From positions 1 through 12,383 of the forward strand of contig JAQBOT010000321.1 in assembly GCA_028287885.1 (NCBI GenBank): DNA of 12,383 nt, written 5' to 3'. The notes under the pieces were generated by a model. It ran no database searches. It worked only from the letters and a program-made list of their open reading frames with translations, and was not told where the DNA came from. Positions 1-7,929 of this stretch are shown piece by piece (position 1 is the stretch's first letter; every line of letters starts with the position of its first letter). A program made the translations under genes and the position numbers. This stretch comes from Pedobacter sp. GTDB taxonomy: Bacteria > Bacteroidota > Bacteroidia > Sphingobacteriales > Sphingobacteriaceae.

Positions 1-1705
1 TCTCGGGTTTGAAAGTGGTGGTCGCAAGTTCAAATCCATATAAGCTGTAGTTATTGAACAGGATCTGATTGGAGTATTTAACCTGGCGCGGGTTGAAAGC
101 GCCAAATTTTGATGCGCTCAGAGCGCTAATCTCTCTGGAGGTGGTATCTAAGTAGTAAAAGTTATCTAAACCGCTGTAATGGGCGTTAAATACGATCCCT
201 TCCCTCATAAATATTGGTTTGTTCAGCTGTTGGTTCGTTTCACGGATATATTGGGTCATTTTCCCCGCTTTGTCTGTGACCCAAAGTGATTTGCCTTTTT
301 CAGAGACACCAATGAAAGTAACCAGATTTCCGCTCGAATTATAGGAAGGATTTTGCAAGATTAATCCTGCAGGGTTTGGATAAGTAAAGGTGATTTTTCC
401 AGCCACTGTTTCCAACTCAACCAGGTTCGATTTATTGCTCAAGTCAATTTGAACGGCAACTAATTTTTTTCCATCCTCAGAGATCGAAGGTGAAAATAAT
501 CTGCTCCTTGAACTCAACTTTTTATACACCCGGGTGTTCAGATTAAAACTACAAATCACGTTGTAGCTTCGTTGCCTAAACCGCGGATCAAAACGTACTT
601 CATCCCACACAATTATTCCATTTGCATAGCTGTACCAAGGTTGTTCTTGGTACCCGATAGAAAGCACTTTTGTTTCCTTCTTATTGCTATCGATCAGTAC
701 AAAATACCGACTCTCCGATTTACTTTCTTTTAACGCAAGGACCTGTCCATTTTCAAGCGCCACCGGAAGAAAATAATCGGTTGCAAAACTTGTTGGTTTG
801 TTCAACGTTTCGTAGTTGACATATGTGTTTTCTGCATCTTGTTTTTTCCATTCTTTCTCAAGCAACTTCGTCGTCTTCTTGTACCATGCATGTGTACCCA
901 AGCCAGTAAATTTCTTCAAGCTGTTTGAAAATGGATAAGTGCGAAACGGACGCTTTTTTATGTCTGTTAATAAATCCTCAAAAATGGTTCTTCCATGTTG
1001 CATCCGGATGTTTGAAGCCATCAGATACCCGAGTTGATAATAGCCCGGAGTAACATCCTTTGCTGAGCCAAAGTTTGCTTTGCTATAAGAGATCTTTTTT
1101 CCACTAAGTAGGGTCGTGCGGTAAGGCATGATCCAGGATGGTTGACGTCCCCGACCGGCAAGAGTAAGCGAAGTCTCCATACTTACTGCATCACCTTCAA
1201 AAAACCAAAGTGGAATACTTGCGCCCATCCAGGCGAAGTAGATGTTTTCTGGAAATGGAAAGGAGCGACCGCTGGTAAGCAGGTCAAACTGTGCTGCATG
1301 GCGAAGCTCATGAACGGCGAGGTTGTTCAGCCAGTCCTGACTATCGAACTGTTGGGGAGGGGTCGTATTGAATTCTGACTTCTTCGGTCCGAGCTGAACG
1401 AAGCCATTTGCTATCACGCCTTGATTCTGAAATAGGATGGGCAGCCTGGTTTTTTTAACACCTAGACTGGCGCCTTCAAATGGGAAGAGTTGCGGTATGG
1501 TGTTCGCCATTCTTTGCGCTTCATTTTCCAACTCCTCCGGATAGATCAACTTAAAGCCGGAGCTATTTATTACGCGCCATTTTACACTAAGCGGGTTCTG
1601 CTCTGAGGCGAAGATCTGAGCAAATGCACTATATGAGACAAGGGTTAAATATAAGTATACTAAACAGCTGATTTTTAATGTATAATGATGTTTAAAAATG
1701 TTCAT
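1..1705 (-). CDS. Secreted gluzincin-like metallopeptidase with C-terminal TolB/PD40-like propeller (partial, 3' end outside window)
   Basis: The frame is open from an ATG at 1703-1705 to the left edge (568 codons, no stop), so the C-terminus is missing. Residues 1-29 form a signal peptide: a basic start, a hydrophobic core and an AFA-Q cleavage site. A zinc-peptidase motif HELRH lies at residues 132-136, and a downstream WFFEGDA supplies Glu170. This HExxH...E arrangement is that of gluzincins of the peptidase MA type. The helical segment after it (to about residue 290) resembles the rest of such a catalytic domain. From about residue 300 onward the chain is beta-rich, with repeats such as SPSISEDGKKLVAV and NPSYNSSGNLVTFIG that look like TolB/PD40 propeller blades. 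The inferred role is periplasmic or surface protein processing, but no substrate can be named. No SD is visible, and no TAnnTTTG motif lies close upstream. I recognise the fold type but not a named gene. Confidence 0.82.
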   Translation of the reverse strand, partial: MNIFKHHYTLKISCLVYLYLTLVSYSAFAQIFASEQNPLSVKWRVINSSGFKLIYPEELENEAQRMANTIPQLFPFEGASLGVKKTRLPILFQNQGVIANGFVQLGPKKSEFNTTPPQQFDSQDWLNNLAVHELRHAAQFDLLTSGRSFPFPENIYFAWMGASIPLWFFEGDAVSMETSLTLAGRGRQPSWIMPYRTTLLSGKKISYSKANFGSAKDVTPGYYQLGYLMASNIRMQHGRTIFEDLLTDIKKRPFRTYPFSNSLKKFTGLGTHAWYKKTTKLLEKEWKKQDAENTYVNYETLNKPTSFATDYFLPVALENGQVLALKESKSESRYFVLIDSNKKETKVLSIGYQEQPWYSYANGIIVWDEVRFDPRFRQRSYNVICSFNLNTRVYKKLSSRSRLFSPSISEDGKKLVAVQIDLSNKSNLVELETVAGKITFTYPNPAGLILQNPSYNSSGNLVTFIGVSEKGKSLWVTDKAGKMTQYIRETNQQLNKPIFMREGIVFNAHYSGLDNFYYLDTTSREISALSASKFGAFNPRQVKYSNQILFNNYSLYGFELATTTFKPE

Positions 1706-2748
1706 TGAAGGCGTATGCTAATATTTTTAGTATTATGATGTTGCGTTTTTTGTTCCTATATGAATTAACGTTTCACTAAAATCATATTTATGATTGTTAA
1801 TCAATGATTTATGTTTATGACGTGTTTTATTGATGTGTCGATTTATAAGCGTTCAGCTGCGACATAAACGCTGAAATTGGCTCTTTTCAATCGGCACTTC
1901 TATGCTTTGTTTCAGGCCTTTAATATACACTATTAAACATCATTTCCTGCAAGCCAAAGTGCCTTAATCCGTAATCGGTCTTCTGAAAAAAAGGAGATTT
2001 TGCCTTGTTTTTGGCTTTTGCTTTTACAAATCATACGGTGATAATCGTTCTTTTTACTGTGAGATGGGCTTGGTAAATCCATACCCAAGTGGCGCTTTTT
2101 CCTTACTAATTGATCTTTATAGCTCAGATATTAAGCTGCTTTTTAGCCGGGATTTTACGGAATGATTATGGTGCACTGTGTGTCAACGGAGGTATTACCT
2201 GGGCATATTTTGCCCCTTACAAGTTGTGAAAGTACCTACTGGATCTGCACTCCAAGTTTAAGAAACAGCAGAAAAGCGCGAGCGAAGAATTGAAGAAATA
2301 CGTTTAGCGGACACTTAGCTGTGTTTGAAAAAGCTCAATATTATAGATTCGTTTGCCCGAACTGTACCTAAAAACGGTGGCACAATCAGTCAAACGGCAT
2401 GGCCAAATCAAACATCTATGGCAGCAAAATATCTTTGTTAATGTTTTATTTCAGGTGATTTTTCCGGTATTTTAAGCTTGTATTTCTCGCATGATAGCGC
2501 TTGTAAAGAACCGGAATTTAAGCATGTTTGCGTCCTATACTGCTTGAGAATCCTCGTGTTTTTCGAGTTAAAATTCGTACTTTTTCATGCAGATTCTACC
2601 AAGATGACTTGGTTGTATGAGGCGACGCTCAACCCAAATATCAATACCAATGGTGCATGAAAGACTTCTCTAATTGCCGAATTTAATCCTATCGATATGG
2701 AGCTTTTCATAGTTGAATTCCTGCTCAGAACTGCTACATTAGGGATGT

Positions 2749-2772
2749 AAAAACCCGCCTGTAGATGCGAGC
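2749..2772 (-). terminator. Candidate intrinsic terminator of the tgt operon
   Basis: Read on the minus strand, GCTCGC (2772-2767) can pair with GCGGGT (2758-2753), including two G-U pairs, around an 8-nt loop. Five consecutive T follow, sharing the last stem base. It lies about 125 nt past the stop of the EamA-type transporter gene, where a terminator for that operon is expected. The stem is short, so this is a candidate only. Confidence 0.4.
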
Positions 2773-2826
2773 ATTTAGTGTCAAACTATCTTGAAATATA
2801 GGAGAGTTCTTGCCTTATTATGGCCG

Positions 2827-2834
2827 CAAATATA
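2827..2834 (-). promoter_or_regulatory. Promoter-like TATATTTG (-7 type) facing the gene-poor region
   Basis: On the minus strand the sequence TATATTTG matches the Bacteroidetes/Flavobacteria -7 consensus TAnnTTTG. No TTG is found at the expected -33 distance, and no clear gene lies directly downstream. It may be a chance match or may drive a short transcript. Confidence 0.25.
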
Positions 2835-2897
2835 GGATTAGCCAAAGCCTGGTTAACCTGACCGAGCCTTCAACCAACATTAATGAATACCCGGGAA

Positions 2898-3791
2898 TTA
2901 AACCAGTTTTTTACGTCTCTTGTGGATTGGATAAAGGAACACCGCACCTAATATCAATACCGCTCCTACGTAAAAACCTAAGGTCATTTTTTCTTTATTC
3001 CCAAAGAAAATAAAGGCAAGGATGATCCCGTAAACAGGCTCCAAATTTGTAATGAGTGCCACCCGAAAGGCAGAGAGCGTACGCATCACGGAGACGCCGG
3101 CAACGTAGGCCAAGGCAGTGCAAATTGTTCCTAGAAGGATCAAGTACAGCCAGTCTGAGCCAGCGAGGTGGAAGGTCTCTGTCATTAAAGAATGGTCAAA
3201 CAAACGGTATAAAGTAATCCAAAAAAATGCGCCTGCCATCTCGTAAAACCCAATGATCTTTGCCTCAGCTTTTTGGACCAACGTAGAATTGATGATCGAA
3301 AATATGCTGCCTGCAAGTGCCGCGGAGAGTCCAAATACAATACCTAGGGTGTATCTGGATTCAAATTTAAAGATCATGTATATACCTAGAATAATGATTA
3401 ATCCGATCACGATGTCCGCCACTAGAATTCGCTGTCGCTTAATCACGGGCTCCAGGATTGCCGTAAACAGCGTGAATGAAGAAAGGCATACCAGGGTTAC
3501 CGACACCGTGGAGACCTTGATTGCGTGGAAAAACAGGATCCAATGTAATGCAACAATGCTACCAGTTAGAAAAAACTGCAGGAACTGCTTCGGGCTTACC
3601 CTAATACTGGTTTTTGAAAGTGTAAAATATAGAAAAAGGGTAAATGTAGCAATTAAAACGCGGTACCAGACCATCTGAACCGCAGTAATAGAGATTAATG
3701 CACCCAAAATCCCCGTAAAGCCCCAGATGAACACAGTTGCATGTAAAATTACTAGGTTTCTATTTAACGTGGCAGAACTAACTTCAGGCAT
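2898..3791 (-). CDS. EamA/DMT-family transporter
   Basis: This 297-residue inner-membrane protein has about ten hydrophobic segments arranged as two similar halves, the layout of the drug/metabolite transporter superfamily. The first half starts with LHATVFIWGFTGILG and carries LEPVI near residue 113. The second half carries NLEPVYGIILAFIFFG near its end. These Leu-Glu-Pro motifs sit at equivalent positions in EamA repeats. The C-terminus is basic (HKRRKKLV), as expected for a cytoplasmic tail. EamA proteins export or import small metabolites, and the substrate cannot be predicted here. The ATG follows the stop of the upstream permease gene after one base, so translation is probably coupled, and it is the last gene of the tgt operon. 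The large opposite-strand frame at 3253-3678 is a shadow. Confidence 0.9.
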   Translation of the reverse strand: MPEVSSATLNRNLVILHATVFIWGFTGILGALISITAVQMVWYRVLIATFTLFLYFTLSKTSIRVSPKQFLQFFLTGSIVALHWILFFHAIKVSTVSVTLVCLSSFTLFTAILEPVIKRQRILVADIVIGLIIILGIYMIFKFESRYTLGIVFGLSAALAGSIFSIINSTLVQKAEAKIIGFYEMAGAFFWITLYRLFDHSLMTETFHLAGSDWLYLILLGTICTALAYVAGVSVMRTLSAFRVALITNLEPVYGIILAFIFFGNKEKMTLGFYVGAVLILGAVFLYPIHKRRKKLV

Positions 3792-3792
3792 A

Positions 3793-4896
3793 TTATTTTG
3801 GTGCTTTTCTCAGTAAGTAATATCCCAGCAGGCCAAATACCATGGTTGGTATTAGAACTGCAAGCAGGGGCGGGATACCGCCTTTAATGGAGAACATTTT
3901 GGCAAATTGATTTAAGACGATATAAGCAAAACTTAAGATTATACCGAGTCCCAGGGGTAGCCCAACGCCTCCACGTACCTTCCTGGACGACAAGGCTACA
4001 CCGATCAATGTCAGCACAAAGGCCGATAGCGGCTGTAAATACCGCTTGTATTGCTCAAATAGTAAGTCGTTCATAATACCAGAACCACGGATGCTTTCTT
4101 TCTTGATCTTGTCGAACAACTCCCGGTTACTTAGATTTTCAAATATGTTATCATAAGCAGAAAAGTCATCTGGTCTCATATCCAATACCGTATCCTTTGG
4201 TTTAGTTCCGCCGGATTTAAAAGTCTCTTTCAGGCCGTCGATGTTACGTACTGTGTAGTTGGTGATTTTCCATGAACGTTTTACAGAATCCCAGGCTATC
4301 TGGTCGGCAACAAGCTTTTTGCGCATTACATCCCCATCAAAATAGTCCAGAATGAAACGCGTGCCTATCTTTGTACGGTTGTCAAAGCCACCAATATAGA
4401 TGTAGGTATGTTCGTCCAGCTTCATGTGGATATCGTTCTTTATGTATGGGTCATTTTGCTTTACATAGGTATTCTCAAAATTGTTCTTTAGTGTATTTGT
4501 GTACGGCAGAATAAACAGGTTTGATCCAAGGTTCAGGGCAAAGATGATAAAGGCAGAAATGAAATACGGTTTCAGAAAGCGGTTAAAACTTACCCCGCCA
4601 CTTAGAATGGGCACGATTTCCGTCTGATCGGCCATCTTTGCTGTAAAAAAGATCACAGCAATGAAGTTGATCAAAGGTGAAAGCATGTTCACGTAAAAAG
4701 GGATAGAACCAGCATAATACAAGGAAATGACTTGCCAAAAGCTTAGCTTATTCCTTAAAAAGTCATCCAGCTTTTCAGAGAGATCAAAGATCACAATAAT
4801 CACTACGAATATCGTTAAGGTATAAACGAATGTACCCAGATATTTGCCGATGATGTATCGATCAAGAATTCTTATTCTCCCCTTTAACAAGCTCAT
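3793..4896 (-). CDS. LptF/LptG (YjgP/YjgQ) family permease
   Basis: At 367 residues it has the usual length for LptF/LptG, the permease subunits of the LptB2FG ABC transporter that extracts lipopolysaccharide from the inner membrane for the Lpt bridge. Three membrane segments lie in roughly residues 20-38, 55-85 and 107-132. A soluble periplasmic domain rich in beta strands follows (about 135-275), then three more segments (about 285-303, 309-334 and 340-362). This 3 + beta-jellyroll + 3 plan is diagnostic. The segment ALSSRKVRGGVGLPLG between TM4 and TM5 is typical of the family. Whether it is the LptF or LptG subunit cannot be settled here; Bacteroidetes usually encode more than one paralogue, and the partner is not in this window. 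Its ATG directly abuts the Tgt stop codon, indicating co-transcription and probable translational coupling. Confidence 0.93.
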   Translation of the reverse strand: MSLLKGRIRILDRYIIGKYLGTFVYTLTIFVVIIVIFDLSEKLDDFLRNKLSFWQVISLYYAGSIPFYVNMLSPLINFIAVIFFTAKMADQTEIVPILSGGVSFNRFLKPYFISAFIIFALNLGSNLFILPYTNTLKNNFENTYVKQNDPYIKNDIHMKLDEHTYIYIGGFDNRTKIGTRFILDYFDGDVMRKKLVADQIAWDSVKRSWKITNYTVRNIDGLKETFKSGGTKPKDTVLDMRPDDFSAYDNIFENLSNRELFDKIKKESIRGSGIMNDLLFEQYKRYLQPLSAFVLTLIGVALSSRKVRGGVGLPLGLGIILSFAYIVLNQFAKMFSIKGGIPPLLAVLIPTMVFGLLGYYLLRKAPK

Positions 4897-6027
4897 TTAT
4901 ATTTTTTGACCTAGGATTTTTACCATTTTGTTCTTCCAGTCGTAAAATTCACCGCTGATGATCTTTTCTCTTGCCTGCTTAACCAGCCAAATATAAAAAT
5001 GCAGGTTGTGAAGGGTAGCAATTTGCGCTCCCAAGATCTCTTTGGAGTGCATCAAATGTCTTAAATAAGCTTTAGAATATACCTGATCCGCAAATAGATC
5101 GCTATCTGCCTCAATAGGTGAGAGGTCGTCAGCCCATTTTTTGTTGCCGATATTGATAATACCGTTTTTCGTGAACAGCATGCCATTTCGTGCGTTCCTC
5201 GTTGGCATTACACAATCGAACATGTCTATGCCTAAGGCAATGTTTTCCAAAATATTAACTGGAGTTCCCACCCCCATCAGGTAACGGGGTTTCTCTACCG
5301 GCAAGATATCGCAAACCACTTCGGTCATGGCATACATCTCCTCTGCAGGTTCTCCCACGGATAAACCGCCAATCGCATTGCCTTCGCGGCCCATAGAAGC
5401 AATAAACTCGGCGGATTTCATGCGCAAATCTTTATATACGGATCCCTGAACAATTGGAAATAAGGTTTGCTCATAACCATACTTTGGTTCAGTGGTATCA
5501 ACGCGCTCACAGCAACGTTTCAGCCAACGATGCGTCATATGGATGGAGGAGGCCGCATACTTGTAGTCGCATGGATAAGGGGTACATTCGTCAAAGGCCA
5601 TAATGATATCCGCACCGATCACCCGCTGGATGTCCATGGCATATTCAGGCGTAAACAAATGTTTTGAACCGTCTATATGTGAGTTGAAGGTTACACCTTC
5701 TTCTTTGATCTTCCTAACTTTACTCAAAGAGTATACCTGATAGCCGCCACTGTCCGTCAATATAGGTTGATCCCAACCGATGAACTTATGTAGACCACCT
5801 GCTTTTTCTATAATATCCAGGCCTGGTCTGAGGTATAAATGGTAGGTGTTTCCAAGAATGATTTGTGCCTTAATGTCGTCTTTCAATTCCCTCTGATGAA
5901 CTGCTTTAACCGTTCCAGCGGTGCCTACCGGCATAAAAATGGGTGTTTGTATTTCTCCGTGTGCTGTGGTTATTGTTCCTGCTCTTGCTTTCGACGAGGC
6001 ATCCTGTGCCTCCAAACTAAACTTCAT
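4897..6027 (-). CDS. tgt: Queuine/preQ1 tRNA-guanine transglycosylase, lacking zinc cysteines
   Basis: Tgt exchanges guanine-34 in the anticodon of GUN tRNAs (Asp, Asn, His, Tyr) for preQ1, a step toward queuosine, in the cytoplasm. The 376-residue length is normal. The catalytic features are present: TDSGGYQV (Asp92), AFDECTPYP (Asp146) and MFDCVMPTR with the nucleophile-equivalent Asp271, plus the binding segments VQGS and GGLSVGE. The zinc site is not standard. The bacterial CxCxxC is replaced by Ser309, Leu311 and Asp314, while the fourth ligand, His340 in LHNLHFY, is kept at the right spacing. The flanking alignment has no gap (PIEAD before, YSKAYLRHL after), so a frameshift is excluded. 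The ATG start gives the expected N-terminus. A TATTTTTG -7 motif lies 27 nt upstream. It is the first gene of a three-gene operon. Confidence 0.96.
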   Translation of the reverse strand: MKFSLEAQDASSKARAGTITTAHGEIQTPIFMPVGTAGTVKAVHQRELKDDIKAQIILGNTYHLYLRPGLDIIEKAGGLHKFIGWDQPILTDSGGYQVYSLSKVRKIKEEGVTFNSHIDGSKHLFTPEYAMDIQRVIGADIIMAFDECTPYPCDYKYAASSIHMTHRWLKRCCERVDTTEPKYGYEQTLFPIVQGSVYKDLRMKSAEFIASMGREGNAIGGLSVGEPAEEMYAMTEVVCDILPVEKPRYLMGVGTPVNILENIALGIDMFDCVMPTRNARNGMLFTKNGIINIGNKKWADDLSPIEADSDLFADQVYSKAYLRHLMHSKEILGAQIATLHNLHFYIWLVKQAREKIISGEFYDWKNKMVKILGQKI

Positions 6028-6053
6028 ATAAAAGTGTCTTTCCTAAAATCTGT

Positions 6054-6061
6054 CAAAAATA
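6054..6061 (-). promoter_or_regulatory. -7 promoter element of the tgt operon
   Basis: On the minus strand the sequence TATTTTTG fits the Bacteroidetes -7 consensus TAnnTTTG. Transcription would begin a few bases downstream and leave a leader of about 20 nt before the tgt ATG at 6027. A -33 TTG at standard spacing is not evident, so the match is partial. Confidence 0.5.
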
Positions 6062-6154
6062 GCAAAATCAGACTATAAAGCGGCGGTTAATTTTTTTCAA
6101 CATAGCAACACATTATAGATTAATTATTAGAAATTTGGCGTTCATAATCATAAC

Positions 6155-7276
6155 GTGGAATTTACTCCCTTAGCGACAGGCCTTCTGGGCGCAATACTTT
6201 TCTGTTTTCTCATTCAGCTTTACTTCAGCTTATTTGTTCACCTTAGATTGGCAAAAGTTCCGGTTCAAACGACCATCAACCAAACTTTCGCGCCTATAAG
6301 TATTGTTATTTGTGCACGTAATGAAGCCACCAACTTACGGGAATTCTTGCCTTCTATTCTGGAGCAGAACTATCCAACTTTTGAGGTTATCGTTGTGAAT
6401 GACCGATCCTGGGACGGAACACGAGAGGTTTTAGAGGCCTATGCAAAAAAATATCCTCAACTGAAGCTTGTGCATGTTGCAGATGGTGGAAAGTTCATGG
6501 CGGGTAAGAAGTTTGCTGTAACCATGGGGATCAAAGCAGCAGGTTACGATTGGCTGGTTTTCACGGATGCTGATTGCAAGCCCAACTCGCCCAACTGGCT
6601 AGCAGGCATGCAACAACCAGAAGATGCCGGGAAGGAAATTGTCCTGGGGTATTCCCCTTACCTGAAAGCAAAAGGCTTGTTAAACAGTTTGATTCGATTT
6701 GAAACATTTTTTACGGCCCTGAACTACCTCTCTTTCGCTCTCAAAGGAATGCCATATATGGGCGTAGGCCGCAATATGGCTTATAATAAGGCGCTATTCT
6801 TCAAAAATAAAGGCTTTGCTACCCATATGCACATCCCCTCTGGAGACGACGATCTTTTCGTTAATGCGAATGCAACTAGATCCAACACAACAATTCGAAT
6901 AAATCCAGAAACTATCGTTTGGTCAGAACCGAAAAGAACATGGGCCGCTTACCTTACTCAAAAAAACCGGCATTATGGTGCGGGAAAGATGTATAAGGCT
7001 AAGCACAAGTTTATTCTTTCCAGTCAAATAATTGCTCAGTTTCTCTACTATGCGCTAACGATAGTCGCCGTTTGTATTAAGGAAACACAGTTGATTGCCG
7101 CAACTATCTTCGTTCTCAGCCTATCGATCCGTTCCCTGGTATATCCTCGATTGCTCAAGCGCCTAAGTTGCGCGGGTCTGCGCTGGTGGTTCCCTATCCT
7201 CGACATACTATTGTTCATTTTCCTCGTGTTTAATGGCATTCTATCTATATTTGTCAAAAAAGTACAGTGGAAATAA
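6155..7276 (+). CDS. Membrane-anchored family 2 glycosyltransferase
   Basis: This 373-residue protein has an N-terminal membrane anchor (about residues 6-30), a GT-A catalytic domain (about 46-285) and three C-terminal membrane segments (about 291-309, 311-330 and 345-366). Catalytic-domain markers are ISIVICARNEA, VNDRSWDGT at 81-89 (nucleotide binding), the metal-binding DAD at 138-140, an acidic GDDDLF at 230-235 in the place of the catalytic base, and QKNRHYGAG at 269-277, resembling the QxxRW-type motif of processive GT2 enzymes. It probably adds a sugar to a lipid-linked acceptor or polymer on the cytoplasmic face, with donor and product unknown. The start is GTG: an in-frame TAG lies 27 nt upstream with no ATG between. 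It overlaps rsmG by 10 bp, so the two are co-transcribed. Confidence 0.9.
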   Translation: MEFTPLATGLLGAILFCFLIQLYFSLFVHLRLAKVPVQTTINQTFAPISIVICARNEATNLREFLPSILEQNYPTFEVIVVNDRSWDGTREVLEAYAKKYPQLKLVHVADGGKFMAGKKFAVTMGIKAAGYDWLVFTDADCKPNSPNWLAGMQQPEDAGKEIVLGYSPYLKAKGLLNSLIRFETFFTALNYLSFALKGMPYMGVGRNMAYNKALFFKNKGFATHMHIPSGDDDLFVNANATRSNTTIRINPETIVWSEPKRTWAAYLTQKNRHYGAGKMYKAKHKFILSSQIIAQFLYYALTIVAVCIKETQLIAATIFVLSLSIRSLVYPRLLKRLSCAGLRWWFPILDILLFIFLVFNGILSIFVKKVQWK

Positions 7277-7899
7277 AATCAACGATCATTCAGCACTATT
7301 TCAAAGATCTTACCAAACAGCAGATTACCCAGTTTGATCAACTGTATGATTTATATAGTTTCTGGAATGCCCAAATCAATGTTATCTCCAGAAAAGATAT
7401 CGAGGAGCTTTATGAACGCCATATCCTTCATTCTTTAGGCATCGCCAAATTTTGCACTTTCAAACCCGGCGAGAGCGTTCTTGACGTCGGTACAGGTGGT
7501 GGCTTTCCAGGAATTCCTTTGGCAATCCTATTCCCTGAAACTTCTTTCCACCTGGTTGATTCAATCGGAAAAAAGATAAAAGTAGTAACCGAAGTTGCAA
7601 CTGCATTAGGTCTGCAGAATGTGAAGGCAAGCCACCTCAGGGCAGAGCAAGTCAATGAAAAGTTTGACTTTGTGGTTTCCAGGGCTGTCACGCGACTGGT
7701 TGATTTCTATCCATGGGTACAAGGAAAGTTCAACAAGAATTCTAAAAACGCCATCGCGAATGGAATTCTTTACTTAAAAGGGGGTGATCTGATGGAGGAA
7801 ATCGAAGAGTCAAGGCTTAAAGCAGAGCTGTATCCTTTATCTGATTACTTCGAAGAGGAATTTTTCGCCACGAAGTACGTCGTTTACATTCCACAATAG
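7267..7899 (+). CDS. rsmG: 16S rRNA (guanine-527-N7) methyltransferase RsmG
   Basis: RsmG (GidB) uses S-adenosylmethionine to methylate N7 of G527 in the 530 loop of 16S rRNA; in other bacteria its loss gives low-level streptomycin resistance. The 210-residue length is typical. Visible family features are RHILHSLGIAKF at 51-62, the SAM-binding loop LDVGTGGGFPGIPLAI at 72-87, the acidic end of strand 2 in HLVDSIGKKIKV (Asp98), RAEQ at 125-128 and VSRAVTRL at 137-144. The start is a GTG placed inside the last codons of the upstream glycosyltransferase gene. No ATG in this frame gives a complete N-terminus, and translation starting at this GTG yields the expected family start. The 10-bp overlap suggests coupled translation. 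Unlike the gidAB pairing of many bacteria, there is no mnmG neighbour here. Confidence 0.95.
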   Translation: MEIKSTIIQHYFKDLTKQQITQFDQLYDLYSFWNAQINVISRKDIEELYERHILHSLGIAKFCTFKPGESVLDVGTGGGFPGIPLAILFPETSFHLVDSIGKKIKVVTEVATALGLQNVKASHLRAEQVNEKFDFVVSRAVTRLVDFYPWVQGKFNKNSKNAIANGILYLKGGDLMEEIEESRLKAELYPLSDYFEEEFFATKYVVYIPQ

Positions 7900-7929
7900 C
7901 CAACCGCTGACTTGTAAGTTCAATTACAT

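Larger units (their letters stand above)
1706..2897. other. Gene-poor region of about 1.2 kb
   Basis: All six frames are broken repeatedly and I find no convincing gene. The longer open stretches start at TTG (2478, 60 codons; 2810, 67 codons) or are short; one is a 41-codon minus-strand ORF from ATG at 2710 to 2585. None looks like a known family. A plus-strand run around 2110-2308, interrupted by one TGA, encodes a lysine-rich tail. The stretch around 2340-2380 encodes YRFVCPNCT followed by a stop, faintly like a zinc ribbon. These could be remnants of a decayed gene, but chance explains them equally well. The region holds the 5' leader of the peptidase gene (near 1706-1800), a small imperfect dyad at 1848-1872, a candidate terminator at 2749-2772 and a promoter-like motif at 2827-2834. 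Confidence 0.6.

Noticed and set aside
1142..1378. Plus-strand 78-codon ORF
   Set aside because: It lies antisense inside the peptidase gene, exactly over the HExxH region, whose minus-strand reading is clearly coding.
1848..1872. Small dyad AGCGTT ... AACGCT
   Set aside because: Six-base arms with a 13-nt spacer occur easily by chance, and there is no T-run or nearby promoter.
2340..2457. Possible zinc-ribbon/transposase remnant (YRFVCPNCT, then stop, then GSKISL)
   Set aside because: Resemblance to IS1595-type transposases is limited to a few residues, spacing is off and stops interrupt it; no terminal inverted repeats were found.
2478..2660. Plus-strand 60-codon ORF with TATCTTTG (2430-2437) upstream
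   Set aside because: It starts at TTG, has no recognisable family or ribosome site, and the motif lacks a -33 partner; chance is the simplest explanation.
2810..3013. Plus-strand 67-codon ORF
   Set aside because: It starts at TTG and runs antisense into the end of the EamA transporter gene, with no domain likeness.
3253..3678. Plus-strand 141-codon ORF
   Set aside because: It is a shadow of the EamA transporter, whose membrane-protein reading is unambiguous.
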